DNA of 64,000 nt from JAZKHT01 sp040385245 (GTDB lineage: Bacteria; Pseudomonadota; Alphaproteobacteria; Rhodobacterales; Rhodobacteraceae). Of this stretch, positions 1 to 10,774 are shown one piece after another. The notes under the pieces were generated by a model that ran no database searches, was not told the origin of the DNA, and saw only the letters and a list, made by a program, of their open reading frames with translations. Made by a program: the position numbers and the translations under genes. The stretch is taken from NCBI GenBank assembly GCA_040385245.1, contig JAZKHT010000001.1, positions 248,001 to 312,000 of the forward strand, written 5' to 3'. How positions within the stretch are numbered: the stretch's first letter is position 1; each line of letters starts with the position of its first letter.

Positions 1-2
1 TC

Positions 3-290
3 GGTGCCACGCCAATGGACGCGTTTTTCAAGGTCTACTTCTGGGCCGCTTTGCCAGAAATTCTGGGCGGCGTCCGCATCGGCGTCATCCGGGCGGTGAA
101 GGGTGTGATCATCGGGCAATTGCTGATTTCCATCGTCGGTTTCGGCGCGCTGTTCGAAACCTATTCCAGCAACTTCCTGATGGCAGAGTTCTGGGCCGTG
201 CTGATCGTTCTGTTCGGACTGGCGTTTTCCTTGTCGGAATTTCTGGCCTTTCTGGAGCGTAAGGTCGCCTATTACGCGGCGTCGCGCTGA
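3..290 (+). CDS. ABC transporter permease, NitT/TauT (SsuC/TauC) type, C-terminal part
   Basis: This is the last 95 codons of an inner-membrane permease; the reading frame is open to the left edge, so the ATG at 15 is internal. The stretch ALPEILGGVRIGVIRAVKG is the cytoplasmic EAA loop that contacts the ATPase. It is followed by two hydrophobic segments (IIGQLLISIVGFGALF and FWAVLIVLFGLAFSLSEFL) and a basic tail, as in BPD-type permeases of the nitrate/taurine/sulfonate family. The substrate cannot be read from this fragment. The next three genes on the same strand are organic-acid-type enzymes, so the transporter may import their substrate (inference). Confidence 0.88.
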   Translation, partial: GATPMDAFFKVYFWAALPEILGGVRIGVIRAVKGVIIGQLLISIVGFGALFETYSSNFLMAEFWAVLIVLFGLAFSLSEFLAFLERKVAYYAASR

Positions 291-334
291 CCGCGCTATG
301 ATGATTCTCGACTGATGATAAGGAACGACCCGAC

Positions 335-1867
335 ATGACAGCCACGCTTGCAGCGCTTTTGGCGGACAAGGATGCGAACGCCCCGGCCATCGGTGCGCCG
401 GGGCGCGACTGGCTGACATACGGCGGTTTGCGGGCGCTGTCGGCCCGTGTCGCGGACCAGTTGCGCGGGTTTGGCATCGGTGCGGCGGACCGTGTTGCCA
501 TCGTTCTGCCGAACGGACCGGACATGGCAACTGCCTTTGTCACCATAGCGCAAAGCGCGGTCACTGCCCCCCTGAACCCTGCCTATCAGCAAGAGGAATA
601 TGCCTTCTACCTGACTGACCTGCGCGCCAAGGCGCTGGTGGTCATGGCGGGCTATGACGGCCCGGCGCTGGCCGCTGCAAGGGCCTGCGGCATGGCTGTG
701 CTTCGGCTGCAAACCAGTGCCGATCTGCCTGCCGGGGATTTCATCCTGACGGGTGAAAGTGCCAAGACCGTCGCACCTGACACCGCCCCGGGCCCGGAGG
801 CGCCGGCGCTGATCCTGCACACGTCCGGCACCACGTCGCGGCCCAAGATCGTGCCGCTGCTGCAATCGAACCTTGTGGCATCGGCCCGGAACATCGGGGC
901 CGCGCTGGCGCTGACGCCGGCCGACCGTTGCCTGAACGTGATGCCTCTGTTCCATATCCACGGGCTGATCGCCGCTGTCACCGCCTCGCTTGCCGCGGGC
1001 GGGTCGATCTGGTGTGCGCCGGGGTTTGATGCGCTGAAATTCTTTGGCTGGATGAAGGACGCCCGCCCCACCTGGTACACGGCGGTGCCGACCATGCATC
1101 AGGCGATCCTGTCCCGCGCCGCCCGCAATCAGGACATCATCAACGACGTGCCGTTGCGGTTCTTGCGGTCATCTTCGGCGTCATTGCCCGCGCAGGTGAT
1201 GCTGGCGCTTGCAGACACCTTCAAAGCCCCGGTGATCGAGGCCTATGGCATGACCGAAGCCACGCATCAGATGACCAGCAACCCACTGCCGCCGCGCGCA
1301 CAAAAGCCCGGATCGGTCGGCATCGCCGCAGGCCCGCAGCTTGCCATCGCGCACGAGGTGGAAAATCGCCTGACATCGGGCACGGGCGAAGTTGTGATCT
1401 CGGGTCCGAACGTGACACCGGGATATGAAAGCAACCCCGATGCCAACGCCAAGAACTTCTTCATGGCCGACGGTCAGCGCTGGTTCCGCACGGGTGATCA
1501 GGGTGCGCTGGACGACGAGGGGTATCTGCATCTGACCGGACGGCTGAAGGAAATCATCAACCGGGGCGGCGAAAAGATCAGCCCGCTTGAGGTGGACGGC
1601 GTGCTGCTGGATCACCCGGCCATCGTGCAGGTCGTGGCCTTTGCCGTGCCGCATGCCAAACTGGGCGAAGAGGTCGCGGCGGCAGTCGTCCTGCGTGAAG
1701 GGCACAGCGCCACCGAACGCGAAATCCGCGACTTCGCCGCCAGCCGGATGGCCGATTTCAAGGTGCCGCGCCATGTGATCATTCTGGACGAAATTCCAAA
1801 GGGTGCGACGGGCAAATTGCAGCGGATCGGACTGGCGGAAAAGCTGGGCCTGACGGCGCAAAGGTAG
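335..1867 (+). CDS. Acyl-CoA synthetase (AMP-dependent ligase family)
   Basis: A cytoplasmic enzyme of 510 residues that should activate a carboxylic acid to acyl-AMP and then acyl-CoA. The phosphate-binding loop LHTSGTTSRPK lies near residue 162, the A5-type motif EAYGMTEATHQM near 303, the adenylate-binding RTGDQG near 388, and the hinge/C-terminal GRLKEIINRGGEKISP and PKGATGKLQR carry the catalytic lysine. The APLNPAYQQEEY stretch and the serine in SGTTSRPK recall the Pcs60/AAE3 (oxalyl-CoA synthetase-like) branch, but the substrate is not certain. The start has an AAGGAA ribosome site 8-13 bases upstream. It follows the permease by 44 bases and precedes the reductase gene by 4, so all are probably cotranscribed. 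Confidence 0.9.
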   Translation: MTATLAALLADKDANAPAIGAPGRDWLTYGGLRALSARVADQLRGFGIGAADRVAIVLPNGPDMATAFVTIAQSAVTAPLNPAYQQEEYAFYLTDLRAKALVVMAGYDGPALAAARACGMAVLRLQTSADLPAGDFILTGESAKTVAPDTAPGPEAPALILHTSGTTSRPKIVPLLQSNLVASARNIGAALALTPADRCLNVMPLFHIHGLIAAVTASLAAGGSIWCAPGFDALKFFGWMKDARPTWYTAVPTMHQAILSRAARNQDIINDVPLRFLRSSSASLPAQVMLALADTFKAPVIEAYGMTEATHQMTSNPLPPRAQKPGSVGIAAGPQLAIAHEVENRLTSGTGEVVISGPNVTPGYESNPDANAKNFFMADGQRWFRTGDQGALDDEGYLHLTGRLKEIINRGGEKISPLEVDGVLLDHPAIVQVVAFAVPHAKLGEEVAAAVVLREGHSATEREIRDFAASRMADFKVPRHVIILDEIPKGATGKLQRIGLAEKLGLTAQR

Positions 1868-1871
1868 GTCG

Positions 1872-2849
1872 ATGAAGATCTGCATTTTCGGGGCCGGGGC
1901 CATCGGCGGCTATATGGGGGCAAAGCTGGCGCAGGCCGGGGCCGATGTCAGCCTTGTCGCGCGCGGCCCGCATCTGGCGGCGATCAGGGCCAAGGGCCTG
2001 ACACTGATCGAGCATGACGCGGACCCCGTTACCGTGCAGGTCAACGCCAGCGACAGCGCCGCCGAACTTGGCCCGCAGGACTATGTCATCGTCACGCTGA
2101 AGGCACATTCCGTCCCTGCCGTGGTGGGGGCGATGCAGCCCCTGATTGGCGATCACACCACCATCGTCAGCGGCGTCAACGGCGTGCCGTGGTGGTATTT
2201 CCACAAGATCGGCGGCCCGCTGGAAGGCACGCGCCTGCACAGCGTCGATCCCGGCAATGTGCAATGGGATGGCTTTGGTCCCGACCGTGTGTTGGGTTGC
2301 GTCGTCTATCCGGCGGCCGAGGTCAGCACACCGGGCACCATCCATCACATCGAAGGCAACCGCTTTTCGCTGGGCGAACCGGACGGATCGAAATCCGACC
2401 GGGCCGTCGCCCTGTCGCAAGCCCTGCAATCGGCGGGGCTGAAGGCCCCCGTTCGCCCGCGTCTGCGCGACGAGATCTGGGTCAAGCTGTGGGGGAACCT
2501 GTCGTTCAACCCGATCTCCGCGCTGACCCATGCGACGCTTGATGTGCTGTGCACCGACCCCGGCACCCGCGAGGTGGCCCGCCGCATGATGACAGAGGCG
2601 CAGGTGATTGCGGAAAAGCTGGGCGTGACCTTTCCCATCGACGTCGAACGGCGGATTGACGGCGGCGCGGCGGTGGGCGCGCACCGCACGTCGATGCTGC
2701 AGGATCTGGATGCGGGCCGCCCGATGGAAATCGACGCCCTTGTCGGATCGGTGCAGGAACTTGGCCGCCTGACCGACACCCCCACCCCCACCATCGACAC
2801 GGTTCTGGCCCTGATCGCGCTGCGCGGTCGGGTCAGCGGGCTGTATTGA
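1872..2849 (+). CDS. 2-dehydropantoate 2-reductase family protein
   Basis: A 325-residue NADPH-dependent ketopantoate-reductase-fold protein. The N-terminus has the dinucleotide motif FGAGAIGGYMGAKLA. TLKAHSVPA (near residue 75) contains the conserved lysine. NGVPWWYFH and NLSFNPISALT (near 215) match the C-terminal ApbA/PanE helical domain with its conserved asparagine. The family makes D-pantoate for CoA synthesis, but many alphaproteobacterial paralogues sit in catabolic operons and act on other 2-oxo acids. Between a ligase gene and a FAH-family hydrolase gene a catabolic role is likelier than pantothenate synthesis (inference). Confidence 0.87.
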   Translation: MKICIFGAGAIGGYMGAKLAQAGADVSLVARGPHLAAIRAKGLTLIEHDADPVTVQVNASDSAAELGPQDYVIVTLKAHSVPAVVGAMQPLIGDHTTIVSGVNGVPWWYFHKIGGPLEGTRLHSVDPGNVQWDGFGPDRVLGCVVYPAAEVSTPGTIHHIEGNRFSLGEPDGSKSDRAVALSQALQSAGLKAPVRPRLRDEIWVKLWGNLSFNPISALTHATLDVLCTDPGTREVARRMMTEAQVIAEKLGVTFPIDVERRIDGGAAVGAHRTSMLQDLDAGRPMEIDALVGSVQELGRLTDTPTPTIDTVLALIALRGRVSGLY

Positions 2850-2867
2850 CCCCACAAAGGAAAAGAC

Positions 2868-3725
2868 ATGCGTTTCATCGTTGGTAAGGTCGCGGACACT
2901 GGGGCCGTTTTTCTGGTGGACGGCGAGAGGGCGGTGAACCTGACCGCGCGGTTCCCGCAGATCGGCCCCGATCTGATGGGGCTGATCCGGGATGCAGATC
3001 TGCTGGCCCGGGTGCGCGCGGCGGGTGTGTCGGGCGAGACGGTGCCCACGTCACAGATCGTACCCGCCCTGCCGGTCGACCAGCCCGGCAAGATCATATG
3101 TCTGGGCCTGAACTATGTCGATCACATCAAGGAAGGCGGTTATGCCATTCCCGACTACCCGGCGCTGTTCATGCGGTCGCGCACGTCGCTGATGGCGGCG
3201 GGGCAGCCGATGATCCGCCCCCGCTGTTCCGAACGGCTGGATTACGAGGCTGAGTTGATGGTGATCATCGGCAAGGGCGGGCGTCACATCGCCGAAAGTG
3301 CGGCACTTGATCACGTCTTTGGCTACACCATCTTCAACGACGGATCGGTCCGCGACTACCAGCGCAAGACCCACCAGTGGACGCCCGGCAAGAACTTTGA
3401 CCAGACCGGCGCCGTCGGCCCCGTGGTCGTGACGCCGGATGAACTGCCATCCGGTGCGACCGGCCTGAAAATCCAAAGCCGGGTTGGCACGGAAATCCTG
3501 CAAAGCGCGTCCACCGCCGACATGATGTGGTCCGTCGCCCAGACGATTGCGACAGTGTCGGAATACACGACACTGGAACCCGGCGACCTGATCGCCATGG
3601 GCACCCCCCCCGGCGTCGGCCACGCCAAAACCCCACCCCGCTGGCTGCGCCCCGGCGAGACGGTCGAGATCGAGATCGAACGGATCGGCGTATGCGCGAG
3701 CCCGGTGATGGATGAGGTGGGGTGA
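2868..3725 (+). CDS. Fumarylacetoacetate hydrolase (FAH) family protein
   Basis: A 285-residue enzyme of the FAH/HpcE fold, which includes fumarylpyruvate hydrolases, 2-hydroxyhepta-2,4-diene-1,7-dioate isomerases and acylpyruvases. KIICLGLNYVDH marks the start of the catalytic domain near residue 76. RLDYEAELMVIIGKGG carries the two metal-binding acidic residues, and TIFNDGSVRDYQ supplies the third. PGKNFDQTGAVGP and the late MGTPPGVGH are family hallmarks. It lies 18 bases after the reductase gene with an AAAGGAAAAG ribosome site, so it looks like the last gene of the same operon. The exact diketo-acid substrate is unknown. Confidence 0.9.
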   Translation: MRFIVGKVADTGAVFLVDGERAVNLTARFPQIGPDLMGLIRDADLLARVRAAGVSGETVPTSQIVPALPVDQPGKIICLGLNYVDHIKEGGYAIPDYPALFMRSRTSLMAAGQPMIRPRCSERLDYEAELMVIIGKGGRHIAESAALDHVFGYTIFNDGSVRDYQRKTHQWTPGKNFDQTGAVGPVVVTPDELPSGATGLKIQSRVGTEILQSASTADMMWSVAQTIATVSEYTTLEPGDLIAMGTPPGVGHAKTPPRWLRPGETVEIEIERIGVCASPVMDEVG

Positions 3726-4031
3726 GTTCAGCTATCGGGCGGACTTTGGAAGCGAGGCTTGCGAAGGTTTGCAGGTAGGGAGCGGGATATCGCTAAATTG
3801 AGCCGGGCAGTACGCCGATTCCTCCGCTGTAGCCGTGCTGCGGGTCGCCAGAGGGGCCACCGTGCGCCAAGCCTGCACCGCTGCGGGCATCGACCCCGGC
3901 GGTGCCCGCGTGGTTCTTGGTATCCCGAAGGATTGCTCCTGATACCTCATTAGAAAATCGTCATCGAAACTAGCAGGGAACTCAATTTTCGAAGTTGCAC
4001 AGCAAACCCCACCTTTTCAAGATTTCCACAC
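3726..4031. other. Intergenic junction; possible degraded coding remnant
   Basis: No intact gene is visible. Base composition drops from GC-rich to AT-rich near 3945, marking the edge of the foreign patch that follows. Between 3802 and 3942 a 46-codon plus-strand frame without a start codon reads like the end of a broken protein (its GATVRQACTAAGI resembles a helix-turn-helix segment). It may be a remnant of an older gene interrupted here, but it is too short to assign. I found no copy of the tRNA-Glu 3' end in this stretch. Confidence 0.35.
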
Positions 4032-5756
4032 CTATTCCAGTTTCCAAACTTCGTTATAAGCAGTTTTGGCCATTTCCTGACCACGTAAGTTAACTATTTC
4101 CGGCGACCAGTCCTGTGAATCGAAAACAAATTTTGGAATAGAGCCTTGCCAATCTTTGAAATGCTTGTTCTTATCTTCATAAGATTTTGAACCGACAGTT
4201 TTATTTCTTGCTTCCGAGAGTGAGATTAGGTTTCCGATTCCATCGACAATATCTGGTGACCAATTTGCATCTATGCTAGATCTGGGGTGAACGTGTTCTA
4301 TTGTCAGTCTATTTGAATCAACGTCAAACGTTATATTCTCATGCTGTGCGAAGTTAAGCAAAATATACTTCGCTAAAGCGTTGCTCCGATTGGCTACGTT
4401 GTATTTTATGCCTCGAAATCCAAGTGAAAACTCTTCGAGAGTTGGTCGCCTTTTTCCCAGTTCCAAAGTTAGGTCCTGTATTACAATTCCGGCGGCGTTG
4501 GTATCAGCCGCTTCATGTAAATATTTCGCCGCGCGGGAATACATCGCTGAAATACTTCCAGAGGATCGAGAGGAAGTAATTGCATTGAACTGGAAGTGGA
4601 AGCTTTCAACTGCCTTCAGGGCCTTTCTTAGGGTTTTATACGAAATCTTGCCTTCGAAATGCGCGCGCAAAAGCGAAAGTACATAGGTTGTTTGCTGTTC
4701 AACGTTAAAAACTCTAAGGGCGAGAAGCGAATCTTTCACCATATATTGAGAATTCTTCAAATGGGCTTCTGGCGCATACATTCTCTGATACATGGTTGAA
4801 TCAGTTGCGAATGCTCTCAAGTGAGATAAGCCGATGTCTCTAGATTTCGCTTCATCTCCGCCGTTAACGCTTGAACTGATTGCATTCTTTATTGCTTTAA
4901 ATGCTTTAAGCTTTGTTACTGCTGAGAAGCGCGACGACCAAGAATGCACAAAAAAGGTGTCCAGCTTGACAGACTGACCACACTCGCCAATATTATTTGT
5001 AATCGAGTCCCAAATTACTTTAAATACATCAACATCATCTTTTTTCGATATGAGCGAGCCGATACTATTCTTTACCAAGTCGGAAAGTGTAAGGTCCTGC
5101 CCTCTTGTATTCAGTGTTTCAAATATGACATATGCATCATCTTCATTGTCCAACTCTATCTTAATTGCCTTGAGCTGGAGCACAACTTCACGCAGATGCT
5201 TCAGAGTTGCAATGTGCTTGTCTCGTTTTTCAATCCTACTCAAAAGTCCATTGGAGGATTTCTTGAGGTAATCGTCAATTTGACGCGAGAGATAGTCATA
5301 GGCCGCTTGAAGTCTGACTTCTTCCTCGCCGGGAACCAATTTAACTTCAGGTTCGCCAAATTTCTGAATTTCTTGTTGTAGGTATGGAAAGGACGTTTCT
5401 GTTTTCAGCACGAATCCTTTGACATTGTCACGGTCAGCAGTTTCGATGTAGTTATGAACGCCAAGCGCAAGCTCTTTTTCGCCTAAGTCTGACAGCTTAT
5501 CTCGAATCGCACATAACAGTATTGTAATCGTCGTGAGGCGCTGTTGACCGTCGACAACGCCAAACATGTCGCGGCCCATGGAATAAATCACCATTGATCC
5601 AATAAAATAGTTGCCTTCGTCATTTTCTGTAATGTCTGCCCAGAAATCCCTAAGATTTTCCGTCTTCCAAGAGTAAGGCCTTTGAAATCGGGGAATGACC
5701 AAATAGCCTGACTTGAGTAACTTGGAAATTTCGGTATCTGCGGCTTCAATTTTCAT
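4032..5756 (-). CDS. DUF262 and DUF1524 domain protein (GmrSD/SspE-like nuclease family)
   Basis: A 574-residue protein joining an N-terminal DUF262 (ParB-like) domain and a C-terminal DUF1524 HNH-type domain. The N-terminal part shows IPRFQRPYSW (residues 21-30) and VVDGQQRLTT with the DGQQR motif at 69-73, which in this family binds or hydrolyses nucleotides. Near residue 488, TIEHVHPRS followed by IGNLISLSEARNKTVGSKSY matches the HxxP/N nuclease signature. Related proteins are type IV restriction enzymes such as GmrSD and effectors such as SspE and BrxU, so a stand-alone anti-phage role is plausible (inference). The gene is clearly more AT-rich than its neighbours and lies next to a tRNA gene with no partner gene, which suggests horizontal transfer. 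Confidence 0.85.
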   Translation of the reverse strand: MKIEAADTEISKLLKSGYLVIPRFQRPYSWKTENLRDFWADITENDEGNYFIGSMVIYSMGRDMFGVVDGQQRLTTITILLCAIRDKLSDLGEKELALGVHNYIETADRDNVKGFVLKTETSFPYLQQEIQKFGEPEVKLVPGEEEVRLQAAYDYLSRQIDDYLKKSSNGLLSRIEKRDKHIATLKHLREVVLQLKAIKIELDNEDDAYVIFETLNTRGQDLTLSDLVKNSIGSLISKKDDVDVFKVIWDSITNNIGECGQSVKLDTFFVHSWSSRFSAVTKLKAFKAIKNAISSSVNGGDEAKSRDIGLSHLRAFATDSTMYQRMYAPEAHLKNSQYMVKDSLLALRVFNVEQQTTYVLSLLRAHFEGKISYKTLRKALKAVESFHFQFNAITSSRSSGSISAMYSRAAKYLHEAADTNAAGIVIQDLTLELGKRRPTLEEFSLGFRGIKYNVANRSNALAKYILLNFAQHENITFDVDSNRLTIEHVHPRSSIDANWSPDIVDGIGNLISLSEARNKTVGSKSYEDKNKHFKDWQGSIPKFVFDSQDWSPEIVNLRGQEMAKTAYNEVWKLE

Positions 5757-6064
5757 TAATTTTTAGACCCTTAACCTCTGATTGCTTAGATCATGGCACC
5801 AAGAACCTACGCGCGCAACTTCGGCAGGCGGGGCTCTAAGGTTCTTTCTGTAGGTTGAAGGATGCAGCTTGCATCAAATGATGCGGAGATTCACTGCACT
5901 CGATACGCACATCAGTTTGCTGTTGCTTCACGCAAAATTTGTTCTGCCGCACAGTCGGGCCCGGAGGCCTGCTTCCGGGGTCAATGTGTCATGGCTAGAT
6001 TGTGGGTAGAGATTTTCGAACCTGCATATTATTGAATAAAATCAAAATCCTGCATGGGTTTAAA
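5757..6064. other. AT-rich intergenic stretch upstream of the DUF262 gene
   Basis: No coding frame is supported. It should carry the promoter of the minus-strand DUF262 gene. Visible structures are a separated inverted repeat (AAGAACCT at 5801-5808 and AGGTTCTT at 5839-5846) and a short hairpin GATGCA-GCT-TGCATC at 5861-5875. Composition returns to the GC-rich level at the tRNA gene. Confidence 0.4.
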
Positions 6065-6139
6065 TGGCAGCCCGTAGGGGAGTCGAACCCCTCTTACCAG
6101 GTTGAAAACCTGGTGTCCTAACCGATAGACGAACGGGCC
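6065..6139 (-). tRNA. tRNA-Glu (TTC anticodon)
   Basis: The minus strand folds into a full cloverleaf of 75 bases with an encoded CCA end. The acceptor stem pairs GGCCCGT with ACGGGCT. The anticodon arm is CCAGG-TTTTCAA-CCTGG with anticodon TTC at its centre, and the T arm is AGGGG-TTCGACT-CCCCT. Anticodon UUC reads glutamate codons. tRNA genes are common targets for island integration, and the AT-rich DUF262 patch begins about 300 bases downstream of this tRNA's 3' end. Confidence 0.97.
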
Positions 6140-6205
6140 ACACAGCGTGCGCGGTGTCTAATCGGGGGCGCAGTGACTCGCAAGGGGGAAAATGCGCAAA
6201 GGTGG

Positions 6206-7954
<1,749 letters not shown>

Positions 7955-8051
7955 ACCCACCGGATGCCGCAAAGGCGGGCAGGCTTCAAGCACCTGCCGG
8001 TCTTTTCTTTGCACAAATACTCAGACCCGGCTGCGGCGGGGCGGGACGGCG

Positions 8052-9017
8052 TCACTTAACCGGGCTGCGATAGGTCATCCGGCGGACCGATCCGGTTTTG
8101 GACCGCATCAGGATCGTTTCGGTGGTGAAATGCCCGATCTCGCGCTTGATCCCGGCCAGCAGGCTGCCATCCGTCACGCCGGTCGCGGCAAAGATCACGT
8201 CGCCGCGCACCAGATCGTCGCGGGTGTAGACGCGTTCAAGGTTCTGGATGCCCGCCTTGCGGGCACGGGCAATCTCGTCTTCGTTGCGGAACAGCAGCTT
8301 GCCAAAGAACTGGCCGCCCATGCATTTCAACGCGGCGGCTGCCAGAACACCTTCGGGTGCGCCGCCCGATCCCATATACATGTCGATCCCCGTCACATCG
8401 GGTTCGGCGCAGTGCATGACACCTGCCACATCGCCATCGGTGATCAGCCGGATCGCCGCGCCGGTCGACCGGATTTCCGCAATCAGCGCCTCGTGCCGGG
8501 GGCGTTCCAGCACGCAGACGGTGATATCTTCGGTGGAGCATCCCTTTGCCGCGGCAAGGGCGGACACCCGTTCGGACGGCGACATTGCCAGCGTGACGGT
8601 GCCGGGCTTGAACCCCGGTCCGATGGCCAGCTTTTCCATATAGACGTCCGGCGCGTGCAACAGGGTGCCGCGCGGGGCCATGGCGATCACGGTCAGGGCG
8701 TTCGGCATGTCCTTTGCCGTCAGCGTGGTGCCTTCAAGCGGGTCAAGGGCGATGTCCACGGCGGGACCGTTGCCGGTGCCCACCTCTTCGCCGATGAACA
8801 GCATCGGTGCCTCGTCGCGTTCGCCTTCGCCGATCACCACGACGCCTGCGATATCCAGCAGGTTCAACTGGTCGCGCATGGCGTTGACCGCCGCCTGATC
8901 CGCCGCCTTTTCATCGCCGCGCCCGATCAGCCGGGCCGAGGCCAGTGCCGCCGCCTCGGACACGCGGGCAAGGCCCAGTGACAGAAGGCGGTCCTGAAAT
9001 TCCTGTGCGTCGGCCAT
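8052..9017 (-). CDS. glpX: Class II fructose-1,6-bisphosphatase
   Basis: A 321-residue GlpX-type phosphatase that converts fructose 1,6-bisphosphate to fructose 6-phosphate in gluconeogenesis. Metal- and substrate-binding segments are visible as GEGERDEAPMLFIGEEVG, DPLEGTTL, YMEKLAIGPG and GSGGAPEGVLAAAAL. The start at 9017 (MADAQEFQDRLLSLG) fits the family; the frame extends 18 codons further without similarity. It lies between hom and recJ on the minus strand, an order often seen in Rhodobacteraceae, with about 117 bases between it and the hom stop codon. Confidence 0.95.
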   Translation of the reverse strand: MADAQEFQDRLLSLGLARVSEAAALASARLIGRGDEKAADQAAVNAMRDQLNLLDIAGVVVIGEGERDEAPMLFIGEEVGTGNGPAVDIALDPLEGTTLTAKDMPNALTVIAMAPRGTLLHAPDVYMEKLAIGPGFKPGTVTLAMSPSERVSALAAAKGCSTEDITVCVLERPRHEALIAEIRSTGAAIRLITDGDVAGVMHCAEPDVTGIDMYMGSGGAPEGVLAAAALKCMGGQFFGKLLFRNEDEIARARKAGIQNLERVYTRDDLVRGDVIFAATGVTDGSLLAGIKREIGHFTTETILMRSKTGSVRRMTYRSPVK

Positions 9018-9134
9018 GATCAGCGCGGTCTCCCTGAAAGTCTGTTCCGCCCCCCTTAACGATGGTGCCAACGGGCGGCAAGCGTGGTGGCGCTAACAGC
9101 GGCGTGCATCAGCCATATGACGGGCGGGCAGGGG

Positions 9135-10421
9135 TCAGAGCTCTTCGATGCGGATCGCCACGGGATCACCGACCAGAACGCCGGTCGCGCCGAAACGGGC
9201 CATGGCGTGGGCGATGTCGTCGCTGGTGGCCTTGTGCGTCACGATCAGGACCGGGGCCTGTGATCCCTGATGGCCGTATTGGCGCATCCGGTCGATCGAG
9301 ATGCCCGCCTCGCCCAGAGAGGTGGCGATTTTCGCCAAAGCGCCTGGTTTATCAAGCAGGGTCATCCGCAGGTAATAGGCCGCAGGCGTTGCCGTCCGCG
9401 CGGCAATAGGGGCCGCAAGGGTCGCGGCCGGTCTGCCAAAGGTCGGGATGCGGATGCCGCGCGCAAGATCAATCACGTCGGCCATGACGGCGCTGGCCGT
9501 CGGGCCCATGCCGGCACCCGGCCCGCGCAGCACGATCTGCCCGACGCTGTCACCTTCCAGCACGACCATGTTGGTGCCGCCGGGCAACTGCCCAAGCGGG
9601 CTGTCTGCGGGCACAAGGCAGGGGGTCATGCGCTGTTCCAGCCCACGCCCCGACATTTGCGCGACACCTAGCAGCTTGATGCGGTATCCCATGTCCGCCG
9701 CCAGACGGATATCATCGATGGACACGTTCCCGATGCCTTCCAGTTCAACCGCGTCAAAGCTGACACGGGTGCCAAAGGCGATAGAGGCGAGCAATGACAG
9801 CTTGTGACCAGCATCAATGCCGCCCACATCCAGAGTCGGGTCTGCTTCAAGATAGCCCAGCTGCCGGGCCTCTTCGAACACGGTGTCATAAGGCAGGCCG
9901 GCGCTTTCCATCCGGGTCAGGATATAGTTGCAGGTGCCGTTCATCACGCCCATGACGCGGCGGATCTGGTTGGCGGCCAGCCCTTCGGTCAGGGCCTTGA
10001 TCACCGGGATGCCGCCTGCAACCGCCGCCTCGAACCGGATGGCCAGACCGGCGGCTTCGGCAGCCTCGGCCAGCGCCTGCCCGTGGTGGGCCAGCAGGGC
10101 CTTGTTGGCGGTCACGATATCCTTGCCCGATGCGATTGCGGCCTCGGTAGCGGCTTTGGCGGGGCCGTCATGGCCGCCCATCACCTCGATGAAGACATCG
10201 ACGTCGTCACGTTGGGCAAGGGCGACCGGGTCCGTTTCCCACGCGTAGGCGGACAGGTCGGCGTCGCGGTTCTTGGTGCGGTCACGGGCAGATACGGCGG
10301 TGATCACCACGGCGCGCCCCGTACGGGCTGCGATCAGATCGGCATGGGTCTGCACGATCTTGACCACGCCGATGCCAACCGTGCCAAGACCGGCAAGACC
10401 AAGACGCAAGGGGGACGGCAT
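9135..10421 (-). CDS. hom: Homoserine dehydrogenase
   Basis: A 428-residue NAD(P)-dependent enzyme that reduces aspartate semialdehyde to homoserine on the way to threonine and methionine. The N-terminal Rossmann motif is GLAGLGTVGIGVVKIV. GGIPVIKALTEGLAANQI and GVMNGTCNYILTRM belong to the catalytic domain. The last 80 residues (AYYLRMTLLDKPGALAKIA onward) form an ACT regulatory domain, which suggests feedback control by threonine. The start at 10421 (MPSPLRLGL) is chosen because homologues begin just before the Rossmann strand. Confidence 0.96.
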   Translation of the reverse strand: MPSPLRLGLAGLGTVGIGVVKIVQTHADLIAARTGRAVVITAVSARDRTKNRDADLSAYAWETDPVALAQRDDVDVFIEVMGGHDGPAKAATEAAIASGKDIVTANKALLAHHGQALAEAAEAAGLAIRFEAAVAGGIPVIKALTEGLAANQIRRVMGVMNGTCNYILTRMESAGLPYDTVFEEARQLGYLEADPTLDVGGIDAGHKLSLLASIAFGTRVSFDAVELEGIGNVSIDDIRLAADMGYRIKLLGVAQMSGRGLEQRMTPCLVPADSPLGQLPGGTNMVVLEGDSVGQIVLRGPGAGMGPTASAVMADVIDLARGIRIPTFGRPAATLAAPIAARTATPAAYYLRMTLLDKPGALAKIATSLGEAGISIDRMRQYGHQGSQAPVLIVTHKATSDDIAHAMARFGATGVLVGDPVAIRIEEL

Positions 10422-10498
10422 GGGAAACCTCAGGATAGGGCGATGTTCCCGCCCTGTTATCCGTTTGCCGCTGGCCTTGCAACGCAAGGCGGCACGGA

Positions 10499-10708
10499 TC
10501 AGCGCTGCGCTTCGGCCTTGGCGCGCAAGGCATCCGCCTGTGCCCGCAAAACCGCCGCCTCGTCTGTCGTCGGGGCGGTTTGGACCGCCGCCAGTATTTG
10601 CGACATCGGCAGCAATTCGGGCGCGGGAAAGGCGTCATCCGATGCGGGCAACGGTGCGCAGGCCGCCACAAGCAGCAAGACCAGCATCAGGACATCGGGC
10701 ACGCGCAT
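10499..10708 (-). CDS. Small predicted lipoprotein
   Basis: A 69-residue protein with a signal peptide ending in the lipobox LVAAC (cysteine at residue 17), so it should be lipidated and anchored on the periplasmic side of a membrane. The mature part is proline- and alanine-rich and ends in a short helical repeat-like stretch (AAVLRAQADALRAKAEAQR). No domain is recognised. It is on the same strand as hom and ends 78 bases upstream of it. The lipobox supports a real gene despite the small size. Confidence 0.7.
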   Translation of the reverse strand: MRVPDVLMLVLLLVAACAPLPASDDAFPAPELLPMSQILAAVQTAPTTDEAAVLRAQADALRAKAEAQR

Positions 10709-10774
10709 CGGTTGCCTATTGGTCAGGACAGCGCATCCTAGACCGGCGCGGGATCAAGGGGAACCCGGCACAGA

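Noticed and set aside
3726..6139. Integrated element with attachment repeats at tRNA-Glu
   Set aside because: I found no integrase and no second copy of the tRNA 3' end in the left junction, so an integrase-type element is not supported.
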